Shown: positions 28,179-36,681 of the stretch, in pieces | Layout: each line of letters begins with the position of its first letter | Numbering within the stretch: position 1 is the stretch's first letter | Assembly (NCBI RefSeq): GCF_030866785.1 | Contig: NZ_CP133018.1 | Span: 1,798,001-1,862,000 of the forward strand | DNA: 64,000 bases | Source: Agromyces protaetiae | GTDB lineage: Bacteria > Actinomycetota > Actinomycetes > Actinomycetales > Microbacteriaceae | Reading direction: 5' to 3' | Translations under genes and position numbers: made by a program | The notes under the pieces: generated by a model | What the model was told of the DNA's origin: nothing | Database searches by the model: none | The model's input: only the letters and a program-made list of their open reading frames with translations

Positions 28179-30302
28179 GTGGCCCAGACGAGGCAGCGGC
28201 AGCGCGCGCGCTCGCGCGACGATGACGCGCCCATCATTCCGATCCTCGCGCGCAAGGTGCGCGAGGTCGAGCAGAAGGCGCAGAAGAACAAACTCGGGCC
28301 GACGAACCGGACGAAGTTCCAGGTCATCGCCCTCCTGATGCGCGAGGAGCGGGCGCGAGTGAAGGCCGACCCCGAGATCGGCGACGCCACTCGGGTCGAG
28401 CTGCTGAAGCGGCTCGACGGCATCGCCCAGATCCTCGCGAAGACGGCCGCCCGCGACACCAGCCTGATCGCGCTGCTCGAGCCCGACGCCTCCGTCGGGC
28501 AGGTCGCGCAGCGCTTCCGTCGTGACTGGCTCATCGAGTCGGGCGCCGAGCTCAGCGCCGACGAGCTCATCATCACGCGCGAGCCCGAACCGGCAGCGGT
28601 GCTCGCGGAGAATCAGGTGATCCCCGACTCGGTGCGCGCGTTCCAGCTCGCGAACCCGTTCCGGGCACCCGACTTCGCGGCGGCGCCCGCACCGGCGGTG
28701 CCCGTACGACGCCTGGCGAACTGGGAACTGCTCGGCCCGCTGTTCAAGTCCTTCGAGCAGGGTGCGGGTGGCCGGGCGGCCAGCATGGAGCTTCCGGAGG
28801 CGCCCGAGGTCGACCGGTTCGCGCCTCGCGGCCTCGAGCTCATGCCCCATCAGGCGAGGTTCGTCGAGGCCGCGCGCCTGGGCCACCGCCGGTTCCTGCT
28901 CGCCGACGAGCCAGGACTCGGGAAGACCGCCCAGTCGGTGCTCGCCGCCTCGGTCACCGGCTCGTACCCGCTGCTCGCGGTCGTGCCGAACGTGGTGAAG
29001 ATGAACTGGGCGCGCGAGGTCGAGCGGTGGACCCCGCACCGGCGCGCGACCGTCATCCACGGCGACGGCGACGACCTCGACGCCTTCGCCGACGTGGTGG
29101 TCGTCAACTACGACGTCCTCGACCGGCACATGGCGTGGTTGTCGACGATGGGCTTCCGAGGCATGGTCGTCGACGAGGCGCACTTCATCAAGAACCTCTC
29201 GTCGCAGCGTTCGCGAAACGTGCTCGCACTCGCGGAGCGGATCCGCTCGAACGCGCCGGGCGGCGACCCGCTGCTGCTCGCGCTCACCGGCACCCCGCTC
29301 ATCAACGACGTCGACGACTTCCGCGCCATCTGGCAGTTCCTCGGCTGGATCACGGGGGACAAGCCCTCGCCCGAACTCCTCGGCCGGCTCGAGGCGAACG
29401 GTCTGACCCCGGCTGAGCACGGGTTCTACGCCGCGGCACGGCAGACCGTGATCGATCTCGGCATCGTGCGCCGGCGGAAGGTCGACGTCGCGGCGGACCT
29501 GCCCGACAAGCGGATCGCCGATCTGCCCGTCGAACTCGACGACGACCTCGGCCGGTCGGTGCGTGCCGCCGAACGCGAGCTCGGACACCGTCTCGCCTCG
29601 CGCTTCCGCGCGCTGGTGGAGGCGCGTGGCCTCCGGGTCGGCGACCTCGACGAGGACCAGCGTGACCAGTACGTCCGCGCGGTCGCGCACGCCGAGCTCG
29701 AGGAGTCGAAGTCGGCGAAGTCGGGTGAGAACGTGTTCACGATGGTGCGCCGCATCGGGCAGGCGAAGGCCGGCCTCGCGGCCGACTACGCGGCCCAGCT
29801 CGCGCGCTCGGCCGGCAAGGTCGTGTTCTTCGCCAAGCACATCGATGTCATGGACCAGGCCGAGGCGGCCTTCGCAGCGCGCGAGCTCCGTACGGTGTCG
29901 CTCCGCGGCGATCAGACCGCCGTCGCCCGTCAGGCCGCGATCGACGCGTTCAACACGGACCCCGACGTGCACGTCGCGGTCTGCTCGCTCACCGCGGCGG
30001 GCGTCGGCGTGAACCTGCAGGCCGCGTCGAACGTGGTGCTGGCCGAGCTGAGCTGGACGAGCGCCGAGCAGACCCAGGCCATCGACCGCGTGCACCGGAT
30101 CGGGCAGGACGAGCCCGTGACGGCCTGGCGCATCATCGCTGCGCACACGGTCGACGCGCGCATCGCCGAACTGATCGACGCCAAGCAGGGCCTCGCGGCC
30201 AGAGCCCTCGACGGCAGCGACGTCGAGCCGGGCTCGGCGGATTCGGTGCAGCTCGACGCCCTGCAGCACCTCTTGCGGGCGGCGCTCGACGGCGCGCTGT
30301 GA
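28179..30302 (+). CDS. SNF2-type DEAD/DEAH helicase
   Basis: 707-aa protein with an N-terminal 230-residue region of unknown function followed by an SNF2/SWI2 ATPase: motif I LLADEPGLGKTAQSVLAA, motif Ia LLAVVPNVVKMNW, motif II VVDEAHFIKN, motif III LALTGTPLIND, motif V CSLTAAGVGVNLQAASNVVL, motif VI TQAIDRVHRIGQDEPV. The family translocates on double-stranded DNA; the compact core resembles SMARCAL1-like annealing helicases, but function here is unknown. GTG 28179 is chosen because GGGAGG lies 5 nt upstream; the open frame extends further without support. Confidence 0.9.
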   Translation: MAQTRQRQRARSRDDDAPIIPILARKVREVEQKAQKNKLGPTNRTKFQVIALLMREERARVKADPEIGDATRVELLKRLDGIAQILAKTAARDTSLIALLEPDASVGQVAQRFRRDWLIESGAELSADELIITREPEPAAVLAENQVIPDSVRAFQLANPFRAPDFAAAPAPAVPVRRLANWELLGPLFKSFEQGAGGRAASMELPEAPEVDRFAPRGLELMPHQARFVEAARLGHRRFLLADEPGLGKTAQSVLAASVTGSYPLLAVVPNVVKMNWAREVERWTPHRRATVIHGDGDDLDAFADVVVVNYDVLDRHMAWLSTMGFRGMVVDEAHFIKNLSSQRSRNVLALAERIRSNAPGGDPLLLALTGTPLINDVDDFRAIWQFLGWITGDKPSPELLGRLEANGLTPAEHGFYAAARQTVIDLGIVRRRKVDVAADLPDKRIADLPVELDDDLGRSVRAAERELGHRLASRFRALVEARGLRVGDLDEDQRDQYVRAVAHAELEESKSAKSGENVFTMVRRIGQAKAGLAADYAAQLARSAGKVVFFAKHIDVMDQAEAAFAARELRTVSLRGDQTAVARQAAIDAFNTDPDVHVAVCSLTAAGVGVNLQAASNVVLAELSWTSAEQTQAIDRVHRIGQDEPVTAWRIIAAHTVDARIAELIDAKQGLAARALDGSDVEPGSADSVQLDALQHLLRAALDGAL

Positions 30303-30329
30303 GCTGATCGACCGGGTCGGGGCGCACGC

Positions 30330-30335
30330 TAGACT
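30330..30335 (+). promoter_or_regulatory. pfkA -10 box
   Basis: TAGACT between the helicase stop and pfkA, giving a leader of about 65 nt. Confidence 0.5.
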
Positions 30336-30404
30336 GCCGCAGGTCGGCGTGCCCCGAGGATGCGGCCAAGCGACGATCCCCATACCCGAGGAGCGACACC
30401 ACGC

Positions 30405-31436
30405 ATGAAGATCGGCATTCTCACGAGCGGCGGCGACTGCCCAGGCCTGAACGCGGTCATCCGCGGGGCCGTGCTGAACGGCGTCATCACCCACGACACC
30501 GAGTTCGTGGGCTTCCGATGGGGCTGGCGAGGCGTGGTCGAGAACGACGTCGTGCCGATCACCCGCCACGATGTGCGCGGACTCGCGCGGCAGGGCGGCA
30601 CGATCCTCGGCTCGAGCCGGACCAATCCGTTCGAGGGTGAGCGAGGCGGCCCGGAGAACATCCAGCGCACGCTCGACGAGCACGGCATCGACGCGATCAT
30701 CGCGATCGGCGGCGAGGGCACCCTGACGGCCGCCCGTCGGCTGCACGAGGAGGGCGGCATCAACGTCGTCGGCGTGCCGAAGACCATCGACAACGACCTC
30801 GCGGCGACGGACTACTCGTTCGGCTTCGACACCGCGGTCGAGATCGCGACCGAGGCGATCGACCGGCTGCGCACGACCGCCGACTCGCACGGGCGTTGCA
30901 TGGTGCTCGAGGTCATGGGGCGCCACGTCGGCTGGATCGCGTTGCACTCGGGCATGGCGGGCGGCGCGCACGCCATCCTCATTCCCGAGCAGCCGCAGTC
31001 GATCGAGCAGATCACGGAGTGGGTCGAGTCGGTCCGCGATCGCGGCCGTGCGCCGCTCGTCGTCGTCGCGGAGGGCTTCCACCTCGACTCGATGGACGAG
31101 GCCCACTCGCACAAGGGTCTCGACGCGTTCAACCGGCCACGGCTCGGCGGCATCGCCGAACTGCTGGCGCCCGAGATCGAGGCGCGCACCGGCATCGAGT
31201 CCCGCGCGACCGTGCTCGGCCATATCCAGCGCGGCGGGGCGCCGAGCGCGTACGACCGCGTGCTCGCCACGCGTCTCGGCATGGCGGTCGTCGACGCCGT
31301 CTATGAGCGGGCCTGGGGCTCGATGGTGACGCTGCGCGGCACCGACATCGAGACGGTCACGATCGCCGAGGCGGTGGGCAGCCTGAACCGGGTGCCGCAG
31401 GCACGGTACGACGAGGCACGGATTCTTTTCGGCTGA
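30405..31436 (+). CDS. pfkA: 6-phosphofructokinase, probably ATP-dependent
   Basis: PfkA phosphorylates fructose-6-phosphate in glycolysis. The 343-aa protein has ILTSGGDCPGLNAVIRG, AIGGEGTLTAA, VPKTIDNDLAATDYSFGFDTA (catalytic Asp), EVMGRHVGWIALHSG and LGHIQRGGAPSAYDR. The residue after GGE is Gly (ATP type, position 104 in E. coli numbering) while PKTIDND has Lys where E. coli has Gly (position 124); this Gly/Lys mixture is found in actinobacterial ATP-dependent enzymes, whereas pyrophosphate enzymes have Asp/Lys. GAGGAG lies about 11 nt before ATG 30405. An 18-bp repeat spans the stop. Confidence 0.94.
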   Translation: MKIGILTSGGDCPGLNAVIRGAVLNGVITHDTEFVGFRWGWRGVVENDVVPITRHDVRGLARQGGTILGSSRTNPFEGERGGPENIQRTLDEHGIDAIIAIGGEGTLTAARRLHEEGGINVVGVPKTIDNDLAATDYSFGFDTAVEIATEAIDRLRTTADSHGRCMVLEVMGRHVGWIALHSGMAGGAHAILIPEQPQSIEQITEWVESVRDRGRAPLVVVAEGFHLDSMDEAHSHKGLDAFNRPRLGGIAELLAPEIEARTGIESRATVLGHIQRGGAPSAYDRVLATRLGMAVVDAVYERAWGSMVTLRGTDIETVTIAEAVGSLNRVPQARYDEARILFG

Positions 31437-31466
31437 CCCAGCCTGTCCGGCTGACACAGCCTGTCC
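31431..31466 (+). repeat. 18-bp tandem duplication across the pfkA stop
   Basis: GGCTGACCCAGCCTGTCC at 31431-31448 is repeated with one mismatch at 31449-31466. The first unit contains the pfkA stop TGA (31434-31436). Confidence 0.88.
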
Positions 31467-31476
31467 TGCGAGCGCG

Positions 31477-31482
31477 TAGTAT
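31477..31482 (+). promoter_or_regulatory. Phosphate transporter -10 box
   Basis: TAGTAT, about 85 nt before the GTG start at 31568. Confidence 0.45.
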
Positions 31483-31567
31483 CTATCCGGCGCACGCCGT
31501 CTCACGCGAACTCCGCAAGGCTCACCGCATGTCCTGTCGGAGAACTTCTTCTCAGAGAAAGACGCCG

Positions 31568-32746
31568 GTGGATCTCACCCTCATCGTCGTGCTGGTCATC
31601 GCACTGGCGCTCTTCTTCGACTTCACGAACGGTTTCCACGACACCGCGAACGCGATGGCGACGCCGATCGCGACCGGTGCGCTGCGCCCGAAGGTCGCGG
31701 TCGCCCTGGCAGCCGTCCTGAACCTGATCGGTGCGTTCCTTTCGACCGAGGTGGCGAAGACCATCTCGGGCGGCATCATCCGGGAGGGCGACGACGGGGT
31801 GCTCATCACCCCGGAGCTGATCTTCGCCGGGCTGATCGGCGCGATCGTCTGGAACATGATCACCTGGCTCCTGGGCCTGCCCTCCTCGTCGAGCCACGCG
31901 CTCTTCGGCGGGCTCATCGGCGCCGCCCTCGTCGGCTTCGGCGTGCAGGCGATCGACTTCTCGGTCGTGCTGTCGAAGGTGATCCTGCCCGCGATCCTCG
32001 CGCCGCTCACCGCCGGACTCATCGCATTCACCGCGACGAAGCTCGCCTACGGGATCACCCGCCGGTACGACGGCAAGCCCGACGGCCGCTCGGGATTCCG
32101 TCACGCGCAGATCTTCTCGAGCTCGCTCGTCGCCCTCGCGCACGGCACGAACGACGCGCAGAAGACCATGGGCGTCATCACGCTCACACTCATCTCCGTC
32201 GGCCTGCAGCCCGCCGGCTCCGGTCCGGAGTTCTGGGTCGTCGTGGTGTGTGCGGTGGCGATCGCGCTCGGCACCTACATGGGCGGTTGGCGCATCATCA
32301 AGACGCTCGGCACGGGGCTCACCGACGTCAAGCCCGCGCAGGGGTTCGCCGCCGAGACCTCCACCGCCGCGACGATCCTCGCCTCGAGCCACCTGGGCTT
32401 CGCGCTCTCGACGACGCAGGTCGCGTCGGGCTCGGTCATCGGGTCGGGCCTCGGCCGTCGTGGCTCGAAGGTGCGCTGGCGCACTGCCGGCCGCATCGGC
32501 ATCGGCTGGCTGCTGACGCTGCCCGCCGCGGGCGGCGTCGGTGCGCTCGCGGCCCTGGTGGCGCACCTCGGTCCCGCGGGCATCCTCATCGACACGGTCG
32601 TCGGCGTGATCGTCATCGTCGGCATCTTCCTCTGGTCCAAGCGCAGCGAGGTGTCCTCGGGCAACGTCGTGAGCGAGGTCGCCGCGTCGGGCACGGCCGT
32701 CAAGATCAAGAAGAACCCGAAGCCGAAGCGGAAGGTCGCACCGTGA
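31568..32746 (+). CDS. pit: PiT-family inorganic phosphate transporter
   Basis: 392-aa low-affinity phosphate (or metal-phosphate) symporter with about ten membrane helices. The duplicated PiT signatures are FDFTNGFHDTANAMATPIAT near the N-terminus and ALAHGTNDAQKTMGVITL in the middle. The C-terminal tail is basic (KIKKNPKPKRK). The start is not certain: GTG 31568 gives a typical PiT N-terminus (VDLTLIVVLVIAL), an ATG at 31529 would add 13 polar residues. The stop overlaps the next gene by 4 bp, so the pair is coupled. Confidence 0.92.
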   Translation: MDLTLIVVLVIALALFFDFTNGFHDTANAMATPIATGALRPKVAVALAAVLNLIGAFLSTEVAKTISGGIIREGDDGVLITPELIFAGLIGAIVWNMITWLLGLPSSSSHALFGGLIGAALVGFGVQAIDFSVVLSKVILPAILAPLTAGLIAFTATKLAYGITRRYDGKPDGRSGFRHAQIFSSSLVALAHGTNDAQKTMGVITLTLISVGLQPAGSGPEFWVVVVCAVAIALGTYMGGWRIIKTLGTGLTDVKPAQGFAAETSTAATILASSHLGFALSTTQVASGSVIGSGLGRRGSKVRWRTAGRIGIGWLLTLPAAGGVGALAALVAHLGPAGILIDTVVGVIVIVGIFLWSKRSEVSSGNVVSEVAASGTAVKIKKNPKPKRKVAP

Positions 32747-33078
32747 TCGACTGGATGGCGTTCCTCGTCGTACTCGTGTCCGCGCTCGTCGGCGCGGCGG
32801 TCGTGGTGAGCGCGTACTCGCTGGGCGTCCGGCTGCTGACGGTGTCGGGGCGCACCCCGATCGTCACGCCGGCCGAGTTCACCGATGCGATCACGATCAT
32901 GTCGCCCACCGAGGCCGCACACGCCGCGAAGCGGGCGGCGAAGGCCGCGAAGAAGAGCCCGCTGAGCGCCGGCCAGAAGCAGGCGGCGTTCGTGGGGGCG
33001 ATCGCGTGCTTCGTGCTCTCGGGGTTCGCGGTGCTGTTCGGCATCTACCTCATCGTGCCGGCGTTGCACGGCGGCTGA
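32743..33078 (+). CDS. Small membrane protein coupled to the PiT transporter
   Basis: 111-aa protein with two membrane helices (about residues 4-24 and 84-108) joined by a polar Ala/Lys-rich loop (AAHAAKRAAKAAKK). GTG 32743 overlaps the PiT stop (GTGA). The arrangement suggests an accessory subunit or a regulator of the transporter; no named family is recognised. The stop is inside an 11-bp duplication. Confidence 0.8.
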   Translation: MIDWMAFLVVLVSALVGAAVVVSAYSLGVRLLTVSGRTPIVTPAEFTDAITIMSPTEAAHAAKRAAKAAKKSPLSAGQKQAAFVGAIACFVLSGFAVLFGIYLIVPALHGG

Positions 33079-33091
33079 CCGGCGGCTGACC
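33070..33091 (+). repeat. Perfect 11-bp tandem duplication across a stop
   Basis: GGCGGCTGACC at 33070-33080 and 33081-33091; the first copy contains the stop TGA (33076-33078). Confidence 0.85.
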
Positions 33092-33112
33092 ACCGGCCCC
33101 CGAGAGCACGGA

Positions 33113-33118
33113 TACGCT
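33113..33118 (+). promoter_or_regulatory. NCS2 permease -10 box (leaderless)
   Basis: TACGCT ends 6 nt before ATG 33125; no Shine-Dalgarno. Confidence 0.6.
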
Positions 33119-33124
33119 CGAATC

Positions 33125-34573
33125 ATGACCACTCCCACGCCGACCGAGGCTCCGCCCTCACGCGGCTTCCGCAGCACCGTCGACCGCTTCTTCGAGATCT
33201 CCGCCCGGGGTTCGTCGTTCGGTGCCGAAGTCCGCGGCGGTCTCGTGACGTTCGTCACGATGGCCTACATCGTCATCTTGAACCCGATCATCCTGTCGTC
33301 CGGCGTGGACGTGGACGGCGACCAGCTGGCGTTCGGCCAGGTGGCGGCCGTCACGGGGTTGACCGCGGGCGTCATGACGATCCTGTTCGGGCTCGTCGCC
33401 CGGCTGCCGTTCGGGTTCGCGGCCGGTCTCGGCATCAACTCGTTCCTCGCGGTCTCGGTCGTCGGCGAGGTGACCTGGCCCGAGGCGATGGGTCTGGTGG
33501 TCATCAACGGGCTCATCATCGTGCTGCTGGCCGCGACCGGCCTGCGCCGGCTCATCTTCAACGCGGTCCCCATCCAGCTGAAGCTGGCGATCACGGTCGG
33601 CATCGGCCTCTTCATCGCGTTCATCGGCTTCGTGAACGCCGGCTTCGTGACCTCGACCGGGCTCGGCTCGCCCCCCGTGGGGCTCGGCGCCGAGGGATCC
33701 ATCGCGACGGTGCCCACGCTGGTGTTCATCGTGACCCTGCTCATCACGGGCATCCTCGTGGCGCGCAAGGTCAAGGGCGGAATCCTCATCGGCCTGCTGT
33801 CCGGCACCGTGCTCGCGATCGTCGTCGAGGCGATCTGGAACCTCGGTCCGTCCACCGACGACCCCAACGGCTGGGGCCTCTCGGTGCCCGATCTGCCCGC
33901 CCAGTGGGTGAGCCTGCCCGACCTCTCGCTCGTCGGCCAGGTGAGCTTCGGTTCGTTCGAGCGCATCGGCGTCCTCGCGGCGCTCATGCTCGTCTTCACG
34001 CTCGTGTTCACGAATTTCTTCGACGCCATGGGCACCATGACGGGGCTCTCGAAAGAGGCCGGTCTGGCGGATGCGAAGGGCGACTTCCCGCGGTTGCGTT
34101 CGGCGCTCATCGTCGAGGGTGTCGGCGCGGTGGCGGGCGGTGCGACGTCGGCGTCGTCGAACACGGTCTTCATCGAGTCGGGCGCCGGCATCGGCGAGGG
34201 TGCGCGCACGGGCTTCGCGAACCTCGTGACCGGTGTCCTGTTCCTCGCGGCGATGTTCGTGACGCCGCTGGTCTCGATCGTGCCGAGCGAGGTGGCGTCG
34301 GCGGCCCTCGTCATCGTGGGCGCGCTCATGATGAGCCAGATCGCGTCGATCGACTTCCGGGACTTCTCGGTGCTGCTGCCGGTGTTCCTCACGGTCACCG
34401 TCATGCCGCTGACCTATTCGATCGCGAACGGCATCGGGGCGGGGTTCGTCGGCTGGGTCATCGTGCGCGCCCTGTCGGGCAAAGCGCGTGAGATCAGCCC
34501 GCTGCTCTGGATCGTCGCGGCCGGCTTTCTGGTCTTCTTCGCGCGCGGGCCGATCGAGGCGCTCTTCGCCTGA
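33125..34573 (+). CDS. NCS2 family permease, AzgA-like (hypoxanthine/guanine/adenine)
   Basis: 482-aa purine permease. SSFGAEVRGGLVTFVTMAYI and NPIILSSGVD at the N-terminus, LPFGFAAGLGINSFLAVSVV, and NFFDAMGTMTGLSKEAGL are characteristic of the AzgA/PbuG subgroup rather than of UraA. About 12-14 membrane helices. It converges with a second NCS2 permease of the UraA/PyrP type, so purine and pyrimidine uptake are encoded side by side. Leaderless start as above. Confidence 0.9.
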   Translation: MTTPTPTEAPPSRGFRSTVDRFFEISARGSSFGAEVRGGLVTFVTMAYIVILNPIILSSGVDVDGDQLAFGQVAAVTGLTAGVMTILFGLVARLPFGFAAGLGINSFLAVSVVGEVTWPEAMGLVVINGLIIVLLAATGLRRLIFNAVPIQLKLAITVGIGLFIAFIGFVNAGFVTSTGLGSPPVGLGAEGSIATVPTLVFIVTLLITGILVARKVKGGILIGLLSGTVLAIVVEAIWNLGPSTDDPNGWGLSVPDLPAQWVSLPDLSLVGQVSFGSFERIGVLAALMLVFTLVFTNFFDAMGTMTGLSKEAGLADAKGDFPRLRSALIVEGVGAVAGGATSASSNTVFIESGAGIGEGARTGFANLVTGVLFLAAMFVTPLVSIVPSEVASAALVIVGALMMSQIASIDFRDFSVLLPVFLTVTVMPLTYSIANGIGAGFVGWVIVRALSGKAREISPLLWIVAAGFLVFFARGPIEALFA

Positions 34574-34592
34574 TCCGCCCATCATGAACGAC

Positions 34593-34628
34593 GGATGCCT
34601 CGTGCCACGGCTGTGGCACGAGGCATCC
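34593..34628. terminator. Bidirectional terminator between convergent permeases
   Basis: GGATGCCTCGTGCCAC pairs perfectly over 16 bp with its inverted copy, loop GGCT. It sits between the stops at 34573 (plus) and 34652 (minus). The stem is made of two inverted copies of GAGGCATCC. Confidence 0.8.
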
Positions 34629-34651
34629 GCCGTCTGGGGACCCAGCCGGGG

Positions 34652-35947
34652 TCAGACCGCCCCGGTGCCGCGCACCCGCGCGATGCCGTTCATGACGTGG
34701 AAGATCACGATGGCCGCGACGGTGCCGAGGGCGATGCCGTTGAACGAGATGCCGGCACCGACATCGAACGTGAAGTTCGCAATGCCGATGATGAGCGCGG
34801 TGGCTGCCGTGAACTGGTTGACCGGCTTCGTGAAGTCGACCCGGTTGTCGAGCCAGATCTTCACGCCGATGATGCCGATGAGGCCGTACAGCGCCGTGGT
34901 CACGCCGCCGAGCACTCCGGGCGGGATCGTGTTGATCACGGCGCCGAACTTCGGCGAGAGGCCGAGCAGCACGGCGATGAGGCCGGCGACCCAGTACGCC
35001 GCGGTCGAGTAGACGCGCGTCGCGGCCATGACGCCGATGTTCTCGCCGTAGGTCGTGGTGCCCGAGCCGCCGAAGAAGCCCGCGATCGTCGTGGCGAAGC
35101 CGTCAGCGAACAGTGCGCGGCCGGTCGACGCGTTGACCGCGGGATCGGTCATCTGGGCGACGCCGCGGATGTGTCCGACGTTCTCGGCGACGAGCACGAG
35201 CACGACGGGGAGGAACGCGGGCAGCAGGCCCCAGACCGCGGCGTCGGTGAAGGGGTTGGCCGGCAGGTGGAACGTGGGCAGGCCGATCCAGGCGGCCTCG
35301 CCGACCGCGGCGAAGTCCACCTCCTGCTGCAGGATCGCCGCGACGTAGCCGACCACCACGCCGACGAGGATCGACATCCGGCCGAGGAGCCCCCGGAAGA
35401 GCACCGAGCAGATCAGCACCGCGGCGAGCGTGATGGTCGCCGTGAGCGGCGCGAGCACGAAGTTGTCGCGCGCGGCCGGAGCCAGGTTGAACCCGATCAG
35501 CGCGACGATCGCACCGGCGACGACGGGCGGCATGAGCCAGTCGATCCAGCCCGTGCCCGCCCACTGCACGATGAGGCCGACGAGCGCGAGCAGCACGCCC
35601 ACCGCGACGATGCCGAAGAGCGCCGCGCCCATCGGATCCTGGACCTGCGAGGCCGCGGTCGCGGCCGTGATCGGTGCGATGAACGCGAACGACGAGCCGA
35701 GGTAGCTCGGCACCCGGTTGCGGGTGATCGCGAGGAAGAGCAGCGTGCCGATGCCCGAGAAGAAGATGGTCGTCGCGGGCGGGAAGCCCGTCAGGATCGG
35801 CACCAGGAAGGTCGCACCGAACATGGCGACGACGTGCTGGGCGCCGAGCCCGATCGTGCGGGGCCAGGAGAGGCGCTCACCGGGGGCGACGACGGCGTCG
35901 GGCGCGACGGTGGCGCCGTCGCCGTGCACGGTCCAGGGCAGGGGCAT
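34652..35947 (-). CDS. Uracil-xanthine permease (NCS2, UraA-like)
   Basis: 431-aa nucleobase symporter. Conserved segments are GLGAQHVVAMFGATFLVPILT (first helices, in part), SYLGSSFAFIAPI, VVALIGFNLAP-like AIVALIGFNLAP, and VVLVLVAENVGHIRGV with the transport Glu, followed by GGSGTTTYGENIGVMAATRVYS. These match UraA/PyrP-type uracil or uracil/xanthine permeases. ATG 35947 has no strong ribosome site; a TACCAT -10 box at 36001-35996 would give a short leader. Immediately upstream are three repeats of CCGCGCCGATCGGGG. Confidence 0.92.
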   Translation of the reverse strand: MPLPWTVHGDGATVAPDAVVAPGERLSWPRTIGLGAQHVVAMFGATFLVPILTGFPPATTIFFSGIGTLLFLAITRNRVPSYLGSSFAFIAPITAATAASQVQDPMGAALFGIVAVGVLLALVGLIVQWAGTGWIDWLMPPVVAGAIVALIGFNLAPAARDNFVLAPLTATITLAAVLICSVLFRGLLGRMSILVGVVVGYVAAILQQEVDFAAVGEAAWIGLPTFHLPANPFTDAAVWGLLPAFLPVVLVLVAENVGHIRGVAQMTDPAVNASTGRALFADGFATTIAGFFGGSGTTTYGENIGVMAATRVYSTAAYWVAGLIAVLLGLSPKFGAVINTIPPGVLGGVTTALYGLIGIIGVKIWLDNRVDFTKPVNQFTAATALIIGIANFTFDVGAGISFNGIALGTVAAIVIFHVMNGIARVRGTGAV

Positions 35948-36020
35948 TGCAGGGTCCGTTCGGAGGAGGGAGGTGTCGGGAGGTGGATCGATGCGATGGT
36001 ATCGGGTCGGCAGGCTGCCG

Positions 36021-36074
36021 CCGCGCCGATCGGGGCCGCCGCGCCGATCGGGGCTGCCGCCGCGCCGATCGGGG
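36021..36074. repeat. Three direct repeats in a divergent promoter region
   Basis: CCGCGCCGATCGGGG occurs at 36021-36035, 36039-36053 and 36060-36074 (periods 18 and 21 bp), just upstream of the permease -10 and of the DUF4190 promoter. The unit contains CCGATCGG, a perfect palindrome, so protein binding is possible. Confidence 0.75.
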
Positions 36075-36108
36075 GGATAGCCCCATGTCGAGTCGGCCCG
36101 AGGCTCCG

Positions 36109-36114
36109 TAGCGT
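36109..36114 (+). promoter_or_regulatory. DUF4190 gene -10 box
   Basis: TAGCGT, about 25 nt before the GGAAGGAAG ribosome site region. Confidence 0.45.
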
Positions 36115-36145
36115 GGAGACATCCACTCAGGAAGGAAGCATCACC

Positions 36146-36430
36146 ATGAGCACCGCCACCGGGATCCCCGTCCAGCCCCTCGTCGAGACGAAAGGCTTCA
36201 GCATCGCCAGCCTGGTGCTGGGCGTGGTCTCGATCGTCGCCGGCTTCACCTTCGTCGTGCCGGTCGCCGGCCTCGTCCTCGGCATCCTCGCGCTGAAGCG
36301 CGAGCCGGCGTCGCGCACCATGGCGATCTGGGGCATCGTGCTGAACGCCCTGATGCTGGCCGGTGCCGTGCTGGTCACGTTCGCCGCGATCGCGTTCGGG
36401 CTCGCACTGCTGCCGTTCGCGTTCATCTGA
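36146..36430 (+). CDS. DUF4190 small membrane protein
   Basis: 94 aa with two membrane helices; the family motif SIASLVLGVVSIVAGF...VAGLVLGILALKRE is at residues 19-52 and a second hydrophobic segment covers 60-92. DUF4190 proteins are common in actinobacteria and lack an assigned role. GGAAGGAAG lies upstream of ATG 36146. It is divergent from the uracil permease. Its stop begins a perfect 15-bp tandem duplication. Confidence 0.85.
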   Translation: MSTATGIPVQPLVETKGFSIASLVLGVVSIVAGFTFVVPVAGLVLGILALKREPASRTMAIWGIVLNALMLAGAVLVTFAAIAFGLALLPFAFI

Positions 36431-36457
36431 TCGTCGCTCGGCTGATCGTCGCTCGGC
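36428..36457 (+). repeat. Perfect 15-bp tandem duplication starting at the DUF4190 stop
   Basis: TGATCGTCGCTCGGC at 36428-36442 and 36443-36457; the first three bases are the stop codon, and the copy supplies a second in-frame TGA. Confidence 0.9.
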
Positions 36458-36501
36458 TGCTCGACACGCAGCGGAGTCGACGCCAGCGCCGGGCCGATCA
36501 C

Positions 36502-36530
36502 GGGCCGGGACCGGATGCCGGTCCCGGCCC
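36502..36530 (+). terminator. Hairpin terminator after the DUF4190 gene
   Basis: GGGCCGGGACC pairs with GGTCCCGGCCC (11 bp, extendable to 13) over a short loop. GC-rich without a T-run. Confidence 0.65.
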
Positions 36531-36537
36531 GCTCGGC

Positions 36538-36543
36538 TAGGCT
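36538..36543 (+). promoter_or_regulatory. aspA -10 box and leader
   Basis: TAGGCT; the transcript would have a leader of about 130 nt before GTG 36682. The leader contains GC-rich pairing (for example GGCGG/CCGCC near 36555-36570) but matches no riboswitch I recognise. Confidence 0.4.
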
Positions 36544-36681
36544 CGGAGGCGAGCGGCGGCAACCCCGCCGGAAGAGATCCACCGAGCCGCGCGGCGATCC
36601 CGCCCGGCCTCATGGCAACGGAGCCCAATCGTGTCGATCCGCACCACGCACCCGTCCATCGAACGACGACTGGAGGCCAGT

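Noticed and set aside
30405..31436. Pyrophosphate-dependent phosphofructokinase
   Set aside because: The PKTIDND lysine suggested it, but the Gly after GGE (not Asp) favours the actinobacterial ATP-dependent enzyme.
27963..31505. 1180-codon open frame antisense to the helicase and pfkA
   Set aside because: Arg/Asp/Val-rich shadow of two well-recognised genes; no ribosome site or domain.
36544..36681. SAM- or glycine-type riboswitch before aspA
   Set aside because: I could not match conserved core nucleotides of any riboswitch class.
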